Source of the DNA: Sphingomonas sp. DG1-23
Lineage (GTDB): Bacteria > Pseudomonadota > Alphaproteobacteria > Sphingomonadales > Sphingomonadaceae
Length of the DNA: 64,000 bases
Assembly: GCF_030730875.1 (NCBI RefSeq)
Contig: NZ_JAVAMA010000008.1
Coordinates: 1 to 64,000, forward strand
Direction: 5' to 3'
The position numbers and the translations under genes are program-made. Positions 51,340 through 59,855 of the stretch are shown here, piece by piece. Below the pieces are notes generated by a model, which made no database searches, was not told the DNA's origin, and saw nothing but the letters and a program-made list of their open reading frames with translations. Each line of letters starts with the position of its first letter. Within the stretch, counting starts at the first letter, position 1.

Positions 51340-53592
51340 ATGGCGCATTGGCTGGCTTCCGGACGGCGCGGGCAGGCGGTGGGCGTGATCTCGCGGTTCG
51401 ATCCCGTGTTCTGGACGGTCAATTTTCCGCGGCCGATGATGGCGAGCGTCGTGACCATCGCGTCCGATGCGCTGCGTGTGGACGCGGTGTTCTATCGCCA
51501 GGACGATCTCGCGGGGCTGATCTGGGAGGCCGAGGACCGGCACGACCACCCGCTGTTGCGCTACGACACCGATCGCGACTTCCGCGGATGCCGACTGCGG
51601 TTTCGCTGGCGCTCGTCGGGGGTGCTCGCGCTCGATCAGGTCAGCGGGCCGGTGCTCACGATCGAGGGGCGCGACGCGGCGGGGATCCCGCGCGCCTGGT
51701 ATGTGCGGCTGTGGAACTATGCCAGCGGCACGGCCGAGGACGCGATCGTCTCGATCGACTTCGCCACCGTGCAGGGCGGCTATCTGCTGCCCGGCGAGGC
51801 CGATCCGGTGTTCGCGGGCGATGTCGACCGGATGTTCGTGTCGCTGGTCGCCAAGGGTTATTCGGGCGAGGACGCAGCGCTGGCGGTGCCGGCCGAGGCA
51901 TGGGTCGAGCTGAGCCAGATCGCCTGTGAGGGACCCGGATCGGTGCTGACGACCGGCGACGTGGTGGTGCCCGAACATTGCCTGCAGATCGCCAACGGCT
52001 ATGACGATTGCTATCATCTGACTCCGGCGCGCGTGCTCCGCAACGCGCTCCATCTCGGCTATCGCGGGAACATCCTGCATTATGTCGGGATGAGCCATTA
52101 TTTCCGGCTCGAGCCCAATTCGGGCGGCTATTATGCCAGCCTGACCGGGGGCACGCTCAACGTGGCGTGCGCGGCATGGCATGCGGATTTCGCGGCGCGT
52201 GCGAAAGCGCTCGACTATGACGTGATCTGGTCGCTCTCCTACGAGCTGCTCGATCAGCATTGCTGGAACGACTGGAAGCAACGCGCGGCCGACGGTTCGC
52301 CCGGCCTGACCGGGTGGAGCCCACCTTCGGCCTTGCTGTCGCCGGCGCATGCGGGGGCAATGTATTATCTGCGGGTGGTGGCGCTGGCGTTCGTCGGGAT
52401 CGCGCAGACCGCAGGACTCGCGGTCAAGTTCCAGATCGGCGAGCCATGGTGGTGGGTGATGCCCGACGGGCGGCTGTGCATCCACGACGCCGCCGCGAAG
52501 GCCGAGCTCGACGATCCGGCGGAGCAGAATGTCCGGGGCGCGGTCGACGCTGCGGTACTCGATGCCGCCGGCGCGTTGCTCGCCGCCTCGACACTGGCGC
52601 TGCGCGACGTGGTGCGTTGGGCGCCGGGGGCCCAGGTGTTGCTGCTCGCCTATCTGCCGACGGTGCTCGATCGCGCAATGCCCGAGCTTCAGCGCGCCAA
52701 CCTGCCGATCGGCTGGGCGGCGCCGGCGTTCGATATACTCCAGCTCGAAGATTATGACTGGGCAGCGGCGGGCAACGCGGCGGCGAGCGCCAAGGGCGTG
52801 GCGCTTGCCGAGGCGCGGCTCGGCTATGACCCCGCGGATCAGCATTATCTCGCGGGGTTCGTGCTCAAGCCCGAGGACAAAGCGCAATGGGCGCCGATCG
52901 CCGCGGCAGCGGCGCGGGGACGCGCGCGGGGCGTGGCGGCGACCTTCGTCTGGGCGCTGCCCCAAGTGTTGCGCGACGGCTTCGTGCATTTCGAGCAGGA
53001 GGACGAGATGGACGCGTTCGACGACGTGCTGTTCCCGCTCGCGCTGGGGCGCGAGGCCGAAGTGGCGCCCGAGGTCTCGACGGCGATCGTGACCAGCGCG
53101 GGCGGGCGCGAGAGCCGCAATGCCGAATGGGCCGAGGCGCGGTTGCGCTACGATGTCGGCCCCGGGGTGCGATCCGAGGCGGACATCGCCGCGCTGATCG
53201 GCTTTTTCCGGGCGCGGATGGGGCCGGCGCGGGGATTCCGGCTGCGCGATCCGTTCGACGCCTCGGGCGAGGACGAAGTGCTCGGGGTGGGCGACGGGAC
53301 CGAGGCGCGCTTCCAGTTGGTCAAGCGCTATGGCGAGGTGGTGCGGCGGATCACCCGGCCGGTGAATGGCAGCGTGCGGGTGGCGGTGGACGGGCTGGAG
53401 ACCACGGGATTTACGCTCGGGCCGGGCGGGGTGGTGACGCTCGACGCGCCGCCGGACGCGGGAGCGGCGGTGACCGCGCGCTTCGATTTCGACGTGCCGG
53501 TGCGGTTCGCCGAGGATCGGCTGAGCGTGAACCGGACGACCTGGCTGGCGGGGGCGGCGGCTTCGGTGCCGCTGGTCGAGGTGCGCGAATGA
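51340..53592 (+). CDS. DUF2460 tail protein fused to a large N-terminal domain (ORFG12)
   Basis: 750 residues. Residues from about 550 (FDDVLFPLALGREAEVAPEV, SEADIAALIGFFRARMGPAR, FRLRDPFD, VKRYGEVVRRITRPVNGSVR) are the DUF2460 distal-tail domain, which alone makes up ORFG12 in Rhodobacter-type GTAs. The first 540 residues are extra: a jelly-roll-like segment (about 40-190, VSGPVLTIEGRDAAGIPRAW) and a barrel-like segment with YDVIWSLSYELLDQHCWNDW and KFQIGEPWWWVM, which looks like a carbohydrate-active or binding fold. It could help bind or cut cell-surface glycan. The gene is intact. Confidence 0.85.
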   Translation: MAHWLASGRRGQAVGVISRFDPVFWTVNFPRPMMASVVTIASDALRVDAVFYRQDDLAGLIWEAEDRHDHPLLRYDTDRDFRGCRLRFRWRSSGVLALDQVSGPVLTIEGRDAAGIPRAWYVRLWNYASGTAEDAIVSIDFATVQGGYLLPGEADPVFAGDVDRMFVSLVAKGYSGEDAALAVPAEAWVELSQIACEGPGSVLTTGDVVVPEHCLQIANGYDDCYHLTPARVLRNALHLGYRGNILHYVGMSHYFRLEPNSGGYYASLTGGTLNVACAAWHADFAARAKALDYDVIWSLSYELLDQHCWNDWKQRAADGSPGLTGWSPPSALLSPAHAGAMYYLRVVALAFVGIAQTAGLAVKFQIGEPWWWVMPDGRLCIHDAAAKAELDDPAEQNVRGAVDAAVLDAAGALLAASTLALRDVVRWAPGAQVLLLAYLPTVLDRAMPELQRANLPIGWAAPAFDILQLEDYDWAAAGNAAASAKGVALAEARLGYDPADQHYLAGFVLKPEDKAQWAPIAAAAARGRARGVAATFVWALPQVLRDGFVHFEQEDEMDAFDDVLFPLALGREAEVAPEVSTAIVTSAGGRESRNAEWAEARLRYDVGPGVRSEADIAALIGFFRARMGPARGFRLRDPFDASGEDEVLGVGDGTEARFQLVKRYGEVVRRITRPVNGSVRVAVDGLETTGFTLGPGGVVTLDAPPDAGAAVTARFDFDVPVRFAEDRLSVNRTTWLAGAAASVPLVEVRE

Positions 53593-54395
53593 GCTGGCTC
53601 GACGGCGACCTCACTACATTGGCTTTGTGCTGGCGGATCGACCGGCGCGACGGCGTGACGATCGGCATCACCGCGCATGATCGCGATCTGGCGATCGACG
53701 GACTGGTCTATCGCGCCGCGCCGGGGATGACGCCGAGCGCGATCAACCGCAGCGCGCGCCTCGATGCCGACAGCATGGACGTGTCCGGCGCGCTGACCAG
53801 CAGCGCGATCGGGGAGGCCGATCTGCTCGCCGGACGCTGGGACGGAGCGCGGGTCATGCTGTTCGCGGTCGATTGGCGCGATCCCGGGGCGCGGGTGCCG
53901 CTGGGCGAAGGGACGATCGGTGCGATCGAGACGCGCGGAGGCATGCTGACCGCCGAACTGCGCGGGGTTTCGGCGGAGCTCGAGCGGCCGGTGGTCGAGG
54001 AGACGTCGCCCGAATGCCGTGCCGCGTTCGGCGACCGACGCTGCCGCGTCGCGATGGCGGGACGGCGGCGGTTCGCGCGGGTGACCGGCGCGGAGGAGGC
54101 AGTGCTGACCCTGGATGCGGAGGAGCCGGTTGCGAACGCCTATGGGGGTGGGCGGCTGCGCTGGTTCAGAGGCGCGAATTCGGGGCTGGAGGATGCGATT
54201 GCCCGCTCCGAGGGCGCGATGGTGACGCTGCGGCGGCCGCCGCGGTTCGCCGCCGTCGGCGCGCTGGTCGAGATCGAGCAGGGTTGCGACAAGCGTCTCG
54301 CGACCTGTTCGGCGCGGTTCGGCAATGCCGCCAATTTCCGCGGCGAGCCGTGGTTGCCGGGGATCGACCTGCTGACGCGCTATCCGGGCGCATGA
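53589..54395 (+). CDS. DUF2163 tail protein (ORFG13)
   Basis: 268 residues. LCWRIDRRDGVTIGITAHDR begins DUF2163, and the C-terminal phage_BR0599-type domain has CRAAFGDRRCRVAMAG with later GCDKRLATCSARFGNAANFR and FRGEPWLPG. Conserved Cys (ECR, RCR, GCD, TCS) may bind an Fe-S cluster or metal in the tail hub. ATGA overlaps at both ends. Confidence 0.92.
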   Translation: MSWLDGDLTTLALCWRIDRRDGVTIGITAHDRDLAIDGLVYRAAPGMTPSAINRSARLDADSMDVSGALTSSAIGEADLLAGRWDGARVMLFAVDWRDPGARVPLGEGTIGAIETRGGMLTAELRGVSAELERPVVEETSPECRAAFGDRRCRVAMAGRRRFARVTGAEEAVLTLDAEEPVANAYGGGRLRWFRGANSGLEDAIARSEGAMVTLRRPPRFAAVGALVEIEQGCDKRLATCSARFGNAANFRGEPWLPGIDLLTRYPGA

Positions 54396-54775
54396 ATGCC
54401 GGCGCGCGCGTCGTCGAGGCGGCGCGGGGGGCGATCGGGGCACGGTTTCGCCTGCACGGGCGCGATCCTGCGACGGGACTCGATTGCGTCGGGCTGGTGG
54501 CGTTGGCGCTGAACGTAGCGGTGCCGCGCGGATATGCGTTGCGCTATGACGACGTGGCGCATGTCGTGCGGGTGATCGAGGCGGCGGGGCTGGTGCCGGC
54601 CGCCGATGTCCGTGCCGGCGACCTCGTGCTGCTGCGCGCCGGGCCGGGGCAGCTGCATTTCGCGATCCAGACCGGGACCGGGATGATCCACGCCGACGCG
54701 ATGCTGCGGCGCGTGGTCGAGCGGCGCGAGCTGGTCTGGCCGGTGATCGGCCGCTGGCGCACAGCAGGAGACTGA
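54392..54775 (+). CDS. NlpC/P60 cell-wall peptidase (ORFG14)
   Basis: 127 residues. The catalytic Cys is in GLDCVGLVALAL and the His in GQLHFAIQTG, with MIHADAMLRRVVE after it. It is a tail-associated murein endopeptidase used to pass the cell wall. The gene is intact. Confidence 0.92.
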   Translation: MNAGARVVEAARGAIGARFRLHGRDPATGLDCVGLVALALNVAVPRGYALRYDDVAHVVRVIEAAGLVPAADVRAGDLVLLRAGPGQLHFAIQTGTGMIHADAMLRRVVERRELVWPVIGRWRTAGD

Positions 54776-54776
54776 C

Positions 54777-56939
54777 ATGGCGACGATGGTATTGACGGTC
54801 GCCGGCAGCCTGGTCGGCGGACCGGTGGGTGGCGCGATCGGCGCATTGGCCGGCAACGTCATCGACCGCGAAGTGCTGTTCAGGCCCAAGGGGCGCGAAG
54901 GCCCGAGGCTGACCGAGCTGCGGGTACAGACATCTTCCTACGGTACCCAGATCCCGAGAATCTTCGGGACGATGCGCGTGGCGGGATCGGTGATCTGGGC
55001 GACCGACCTGATCGAGCATCGCAGCAAGCAGGGCGGCGGCAAGGGGCGGCCGAGCACGACCAGTTTCAGCTATACGGCGTCGTTCGCGGTGGCGCTCTCG
55101 GCGCGACCGATCCACGGCGTCGGGCGGATCTGGGCCGACGGCAAGCTGCTGCGCGGGGCGGCCGGCGACTTCAAGGCCCGCACCGGGTTCCGGATCCACG
55201 CCGGCAGCGAGGATCAGGCGCCCGACCCGCTGATCGCGTCGGTCGAGGGGGCGGCGCTGACGCCGGCGCATCGCGGGATCGCTTATGTGGTGTTCGAGGA
55301 TCTCGAGCTCGCCGATTTCGGCAATCGCATTCCGTCGCTGAGCTTCGAAGTGATCGCCGATCCCGCACCGATCGCGGCCGGCGCGATCCTCGCCGAGCTG
55401 GGCGAGGGCGCCGTGGCCAGTCCCGAAAATACGCTTGCGCTTGCCGGCTTCGCCGCTGCGGGTGCGAGCGTGCGTGCCGCCATGGAGACGCTGGCCGGTG
55501 CCACTGGCGGCTGGTTCCGCGCCGAAGCGGATGCGCTGACGCTGCTGGACGGCCCCGGCACGGCGATTGCGTTGACCGATGTCGGAGCGGGTGCGGAACG
55601 GGATATTCGAGGGCAGCGCGATATCGCGGCGGCCGAGACTGCCCCGCGGACGCTGACGCTCGCGCACTACGAGCCGGCGCGCGATTATCAGGCAGGAATT
55701 CAGCGGGCAGTGCGTCCGGGCGCGGGCATGCGCGAGGCGCGGATCGAACTTGCCGCGGCGATCGACGCGTCGGCCGCGAAGGCGATCGCCGAGGCTGCGC
55801 TGACCCGGCTCGACATGGAGCGCGAGCGGCGAACGCTGGCGCTACCCTTGGGGGCGCTGGCGATCCGACCCGGCGAGCGGGTGACGATCGCGGGTGCCCC
55901 GGGGCTCTGGCGAGTCGACCGGTGGCGGCTGGAAGACATGGTCGTGCTGCTCGAGTGCGTCGCAGTCGCCTCGGGGGCATTGCCGGGAGCCGCGAGCGGC
56001 GGGCGGGTGCTGTCCGCACCCGATCTCGCAATGGGCGAGACCGTGGTGCACGCATTCGAATTGCCCCCGCTGGGGAGCCTCGCCGCCACGCCACGGCTCG
56101 CGATCGCCGCGGGCGGGACGGGACCCGGCTGGCGAAGCGCGGCGCTCCTCCTGAGCACCGACGAAGGCGCGAGCTGGACGCCCGCCGGGACGACTGCAAT
56201 GCCCGCGGTGCTGGGACGGCTGGTGACGCCGCCGGGCGTGGCGCCCGCGCATCTCGCCGACCGCATCCACGTGATCGTCGTCGAACTGGCAAACGGGGCC
56301 ATGCTGCTGCACGACGCCGACGATTCGGGGCTGGCGGAGGGATCGAACCTCGCGATGGTCGGTGACGAATTGCTCCAGTTCGCGCACGCAGTCCCGCTCG
56401 GCGGGCGGTTATGGGCATTGAGCCGATTGTGGCGCGGCCGCCGCGGGACCGAAGCGGCGATCGGCAGCCAGACAGCCGGCGATCGCTTCGTACTGGTCGA
56501 AGCCGAGTCGCTGGTCGCGATCGATCTGCCGACCCAGCCGACGCGCGCGCAGGTGCTCGCCCAGGGCGTGAGCGATGCGGAAGCGGCGCAGGCGCAGGCG
56601 CAGGTGCGCGGCGTCTCGCTGGTGCCGCCGGCGCCGGTTCACCTCCGTGCTCGCGCCCTGCTCGACGGGACGACCGAGATCCGCTGGATACGCCGCAGCC
56701 GCAATGGCTGGGACTGGATCGACGGCGTAGACGCCCCTCTCGGCGAAGAAGGCGAACGCTATCAGCTGACCTTGACGCTCGCAGATGGCGGTGACCGCAT
56801 GATCGCAGCCGACGTGCCGCACGTCGTGCTGAATGTCGAAGAGCGACTGGCGGTCGTCGCCATCGCTGTCCGCCAGATCGGAGCGCATGGGCTGTCGCTG
56901 CCTGCGGTGCTCGCGCTGCCACTCCCGGGAGAAGGTTGA
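54777..56939 (+). CDS. GTA host-specificity / baseplate megatron-like protein (ORFG15)
   Basis: 720 residues. SSYGTQIPRIFGTMRVAGSV, STTSFSYTASFAVALSARPI and IHGVGRIWADGKLLR identify the GTA phage-tail (TIM-barrel-less, gpJ-like) host-interaction protein. A typical Gly-rich membrane-active N-terminus (GSLVGGPVGGAIGALAGNVI) is present. GTA relatives are often about 1300 residues, with a GTA_TIM domain, so this is a shorter sphingomonad form. The gene is intact. Confidence 0.88.
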   Translation: MATMVLTVAGSLVGGPVGGAIGALAGNVIDREVLFRPKGREGPRLTELRVQTSSYGTQIPRIFGTMRVAGSVIWATDLIEHRSKQGGGKGRPSTTSFSYTASFAVALSARPIHGVGRIWADGKLLRGAAGDFKARTGFRIHAGSEDQAPDPLIASVEGAALTPAHRGIAYVVFEDLELADFGNRIPSLSFEVIADPAPIAAGAILAELGEGAVASPENTLALAGFAAAGASVRAAMETLAGATGGWFRAEADALTLLDGPGTAIALTDVGAGAERDIRGQRDIAAAETAPRTLTLAHYEPARDYQAGIQRAVRPGAGMREARIELAAAIDASAAKAIAEAALTRLDMERERRTLALPLGALAIRPGERVTIAGAPGLWRVDRWRLEDMVVLLECVAVASGALPGAASGGRVLSAPDLAMGETVVHAFELPPLGSLAATPRLAIAAGGTGPGWRSAALLLSTDEGASWTPAGTTAMPAVLGRLVTPPGVAPAHLADRIHVIVVELANGAMLLHDADDSGLAEGSNLAMVGDELLQFAHAVPLGGRLWALSRLWRGRRGTEAAIGSQTAGDRFVLVEAESLVAIDLPTQPTRAQVLAQGVSDAEAAQAQAQVRGVSLVPPAPVHLRARALLDGTTEIRWIRRSRNGWDWIDGVDAPLGEEGERYQLTLTLADGGDRMIAADVPHVVLNVEERLAVVAIAVRQIGAHGLSLPAVLALPLPGEG

Positions 56940-57442
56940 TGATCGATACCGTGACGCACCGTTTCGCATTGCCGCTGCTCCAGCCGGGCCAGGCCCAGAA
57001 AGAGATGACTCACAACGAGGCCCTGGCGCGACTCGACCTGGCTCTGCACGGTGCGATCGTCGCGGCGGGCGTCGACGCGCCCCCCGCGAGTCCCGAGCAA
57101 GGGGCATGCTGGCTCGTCGGCGGCGCCCCCGAGGGCGCCTGGGCAGGACATTCGCATGCGCTCGCGGGCTGGACCAGCTCGGGCTGGATTTTCGTCGAGC
57201 CGCGCGAAGGCATGGCGCTATGGCTCGGATCCGGGCAGGGGATGGCACGCTTCTCGGACGGCGTCTGGCGCCTGAGCGAGCTCCACGGGAAAGTTTTTGT
57301 CGAGGGAGAGCAAGTGGTTGGCGCAAGGCGCGGTGCAGTCGCGGAACCCATGGGAGGGTCGACGGTTGATGCCGAGGCGCGGGCCGCGATCGTTTCGGTG
57401 CTGGAAGCATTGCGCGCACATGGTTTGATCGAGGGAGGTTGA
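56939..57442 (+). CDS. DUF2793 protein, end of the GTA-like cluster
   Basis: 167 residues from ATG 56939 (TGATG overlap). FALPLLQPGQAQKEMTHNEA and LARLDLALHG are the DUF2793 signature, found as the last structural gene, probably a tail-fibre or appendage protein. The remainder (GHSHALAGWTSSGWIFVEPR) is beta-rich. It ends 110 bp before ompA. Confidence 0.9.
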   Translation: MIDTVTHRFALPLLQPGQAQKEMTHNEALARLDLALHGAIVAAGVDAPPASPEQGACWLVGGAPEGAWAGHSHALAGWTSSGWIFVEPREGMALWLGSGQGMARFSDGVWRLSELHGKVFVEGEQVVGARRGAVAEPMGGSTVDAEARAAIVSVLEALRAHGLIEGG

Positions 57443-57552
57443 ACCTGTGACGTTCATGCAACAGTGACCGGTTTTGTGTGCTTGCGCAGAAACTTTCGTT
57501 TCGGTAGTGAGTTTGTCGCTGTCCGTAGTGACAACTTTGAAAGGGGATTAAG

Positions 57553-58686
57553 ATGCGGAAGCTTGCCGTAACTCTGGCACTTGCGACGACCGCGCTCAGC
57601 ACGCCCGCACTTGCACGCGACGATGCGTGGTACGTGGGTGTCGAGGGCGGCGCCATGCTGGTCGAAGACATTGATTGGGACGTTGGTGCCGCGATTGACA
57701 GCGTCACTGTCGACCACCGCGCCGGCTATGACGTCGGTGGTACCGTCGGCTATGACCTTGGTGTCGTCCGCCTCGAGGCGGAAGTCGGCTATCGTGCCGC
57801 CAACGTGACGGGCCTGCGCTCGACCACGACTATTCCGAGCGTGACCGGGGGCGGCGCTACCGTTCTCGCTCCTGCCGGCAGCTATGACCTTGCCGGTGGC
57901 CGCACCTCGGCGCTGAGCTTCATGGTCAACGCGCTTTGGGACTTCGGTGACGACGACGGCGTCCAGGGCTTTGTCGGCCCGGGTCTCGGCGTCGCACGCG
58001 TGAAGAGCCGCCTCGGCCTCGACGCCAACGGCGATGCGCTCGACGATTCGGACACCGTCGTTGCCTGGCAGGCGGTTGCGGGTATCCGCGCGCCGATCAC
58101 CGACAATATCGACGTGTCGCTGAAGTATCGCTTCTTCAACGCACCGGGCGTCGAGCTCGTCGATGTTGCCGGCCGCAACTGGTATGGCCGTTTCCGGTCG
58201 CACAGCATCCTCGGTGGCCTGACGTTCAACTTCGGTGCGCCTGAGCCCGAGGTGGTCGCTCCGACTCCGGAACCGACCCCCGCGCCGACCTACACGCCGC
58301 CGCCGGAGCCGGCTCCGGTTCAGCCGGCCGTGCAGTGCACCCCCGGACCGTACATCGTGTTCTTCGACTGGGATAAGTCGGACATCACGCCGGAGGCAGC
58401 GAGCATTCTCGACAACGCCATCAGCAACTACCAGAACTGCGGTAACTCGCAGGTCATGCTGGCGGGCCACGCCGACCGTTCGGGTTCGGCGAGCTACAAC
58501 GTCGGTCTGTCGCAGCGTCGCGCTGACGAAGTTAAGAAGTATCTGTCGGGCCGCGGCATCTCCGACGGTGTCATCTCGACCGAAGCGTTCGGCGAAAGCC
58601 GCCCGCGCGTCGAGACCGCCGATGGCGTCCGCGAACTGCAGAACCGCCGCGTGGAAATCATGTACGGGCCCGGCTCGGGCATGTAA
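57553..58686 (+). CDS. OmpA-family outer-membrane protein
   Basis: 377 residues. Signal peptide MRKLAVTLALATTALSTPAL (cleavage ALA-RD), an eight-strand beta-barrel (about 22-235, WYVGVEGGAML to GGLTFNFG), a Pro/Glu linker (PTPEPTPAPTYTPPPEPAPV) and a C-terminal peptidoglycan-binding OmpA domain (VFFDWDKSDITPEA, AGHADRSGSASYNVGLSQRR, NRRVEIMYG). AAGGGG precedes the start. Codon choice is more biased towards T at third positions (GGT, CGT, GTT) than neighbours, as in highly expressed genes. A terminator follows. Confidence 0.95.
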   Translation: MRKLAVTLALATTALSTPALARDDAWYVGVEGGAMLVEDIDWDVGAAIDSVTVDHRAGYDVGGTVGYDLGVVRLEAEVGYRAANVTGLRSTTTIPSVTGGGATVLAPAGSYDLAGGRTSALSFMVNALWDFGDDDGVQGFVGPGLGVARVKSRLGLDANGDALDDSDTVVAWQAVAGIRAPITDNIDVSLKYRFFNAPGVELVDVAGRNWYGRFRSHSILGGLTFNFGAPEPEVVAPTPEPTPAPTYTPPPEPAPVQPAVQCTPGPYIVFFDWDKSDITPEAASILDNAISNYQNCGNSQVMLAGHADRSGSASYNVGLSQRRADEVKKYLSGRGISDGVISTEAFGESRPRVETADGVRELQNRRVEIMYGPGSGM

Positions 58687-58718
58687 GCCACGCCGGTTCT
58701 TCGGAACGGCAAAGAATT

Positions 58719-58749
58719 GGGGAGGTCGGGAAACCGGCCTCCCTTTTTC
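58719..58749 (+). terminator. Rho-independent terminator of ompA
   Basis: A 10-bp stem GGGAGGTCGG / CCGGCCTCCC with a GAAA tetraloop is followed by TTTTTCTTT. It lies 33 bp after the stop codon. Confidence 0.9.
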
Positions 58750-58751
58750 TT

Positions 58752-59067
58752 TGTGGAGACGGCGCGGGAAATGCGTGAGCGTTCCCGGATGATCCGCAGG
58801 GCAGTTTTGCGCGTCCTCGTCGCGCTACCGGCGCTCTATTGCGTGATCCCGCTCGCAATCGCGCGGAGATCGTGCCGCCGATGCCATTGCTCCGCAGCGC
58901 AGCCGAGCAGTTGATCCCGGCGCGTCACGGCATTGCGCGCGCCGACGCCGCACGAATGCAAGGCTGGGCCTGGCCTGGCGCCGGGCATGATCTGGCGTAT
59001 TCGCCGCGATCCCAGGCGATGTTCTGCACGGGCTGAAAGATATCGGGCGTGCATGCCCCGCGCGCGA
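58752..59067 (+). other. Gene-poor stretch with a possible frameshifted secreted-protein remnant
   Basis: No intact gene is convincing. From ATG 58795 one frame encodes a good signal-like stretch (RAVLRVLVALPALYCVIPLA, then IAR) but stops at 58914. An overlapping frame then runs as RAEIVPPMPLLRSAAEQLIP and on to a TGA at 59036. One indel near 58860 would join them into an approximately 80-residue exported protein. This may be a small decayed gene, or chance. Confidence 0.3.
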
Positions 59068-59811
59068 TCAGCTGTCCGGCGCGCCTTCGACAGCGACCGT
59101 GAGCCATTCGGGGACGATTGCGTCACCGAGGGCATCGGTTCGCCGCAGCTCGATCATCAGTCCCAGTTCCGGGTAGCTTGTCCGGGTCCGCTCACCCGGC
59201 GTGCCGGCCGGCGCGACGACGAGGCGGCGGTTGACCTTGGCGCGATAATGCATGCGCGCGGTGTTCTCTTGGCCGACATAGCAGCCCTTGGCGAAGCTGA
59301 CGCCGTTCAGCTCGGCGGCATTGCATTCGAGCCAGAGCGTCTTGTCCTGGCCCAGCTCGGCTGTGCCTTCGGTGACTCCAAGGGAGAGGCGGTGGGCGCG
59401 CCAGGCGGCGTCCGCCTGACCGCCCCGATCTTCACTCAGCCAGCGCCGGCCGAGCGCGGGCAGGCGGGGGTCGAAGACGCCCTCCTCCCCATCCGCACGC
59501 CAATGGACATTGCCGTCGACCGGCTCGATCGCGATCGCGCGGCGCAGACGATATAGCGTCAGACGTCGGGCGAGCGCCTCGCGCTGCGCGGCTTCGCAGT
59601 CGATCAGAATCGCGTCGCCGTCGGCCCAGAGCAGGAAATCGAACAGTGCCTTGCCTTGCGGAGTCAGCAGCCCTGCCCCTTGCGGCGTGTCGGCCGTCAC
59701 CAGCGTCAGGTCTTGCGTCACCAGCCCCTGCAGGAAGCCGCGTACGTCCTCGCCGCTGACACGCAGCAGCGCGCGGTCGGAAAGCCATGTTGCGGGACTG
59801 GTTTCGCTCAT
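59068..59811 (-). CDS. ygfZ: YgfZ/GcvT-like folate-binding Fe-S maintenance protein
   Basis: 247 residues. The hallmark KGCYVGQE (K-G-C-Y-x-G-Q-E) is present, with DVRGFLQGLVTQDL near the start and GKALFDFLLWADGD. YgfZ/IBA57 proteins bind tetrahydrofolate and support maturation or repair of certain Fe-S enzymes. It is divergent from pyrC with 44 bp between start codons. Confidence 0.93.
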   Translation of the reverse strand: MSETSPATWLSDRALLRVSGEDVRGFLQGLVTQDLTLVTADTPQGAGLLTPQGKALFDFLLWADGDAILIDCEAAQREALARRLTLYRLRRAIAIEPVDGNVHWRADGEEGVFDPRLPALGRRWLSEDRGGQADAAWRAHRLSLGVTEGTAELGQDKTLWLECNAAELNGVSFAKGCYVGQENTARMHYRAKVNRRLVVAPAGTPGERTRTSYPELGLMIELRRTDALGDAIVPEWLTVAVEGAPDS

Positions 59812-59855
59812 GGGGAACAGGTAGGAGCCGGGAAGGCGCGACGGAAGAGGGCGAT

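Noticed and set aside
40469-57442. Intact temperate prophage
   Set aside because: No integrase, excisionase, repressor, replication, holin or attachment repeats. The gene order matches gene transfer agents, and the capsid gene is interrupted.
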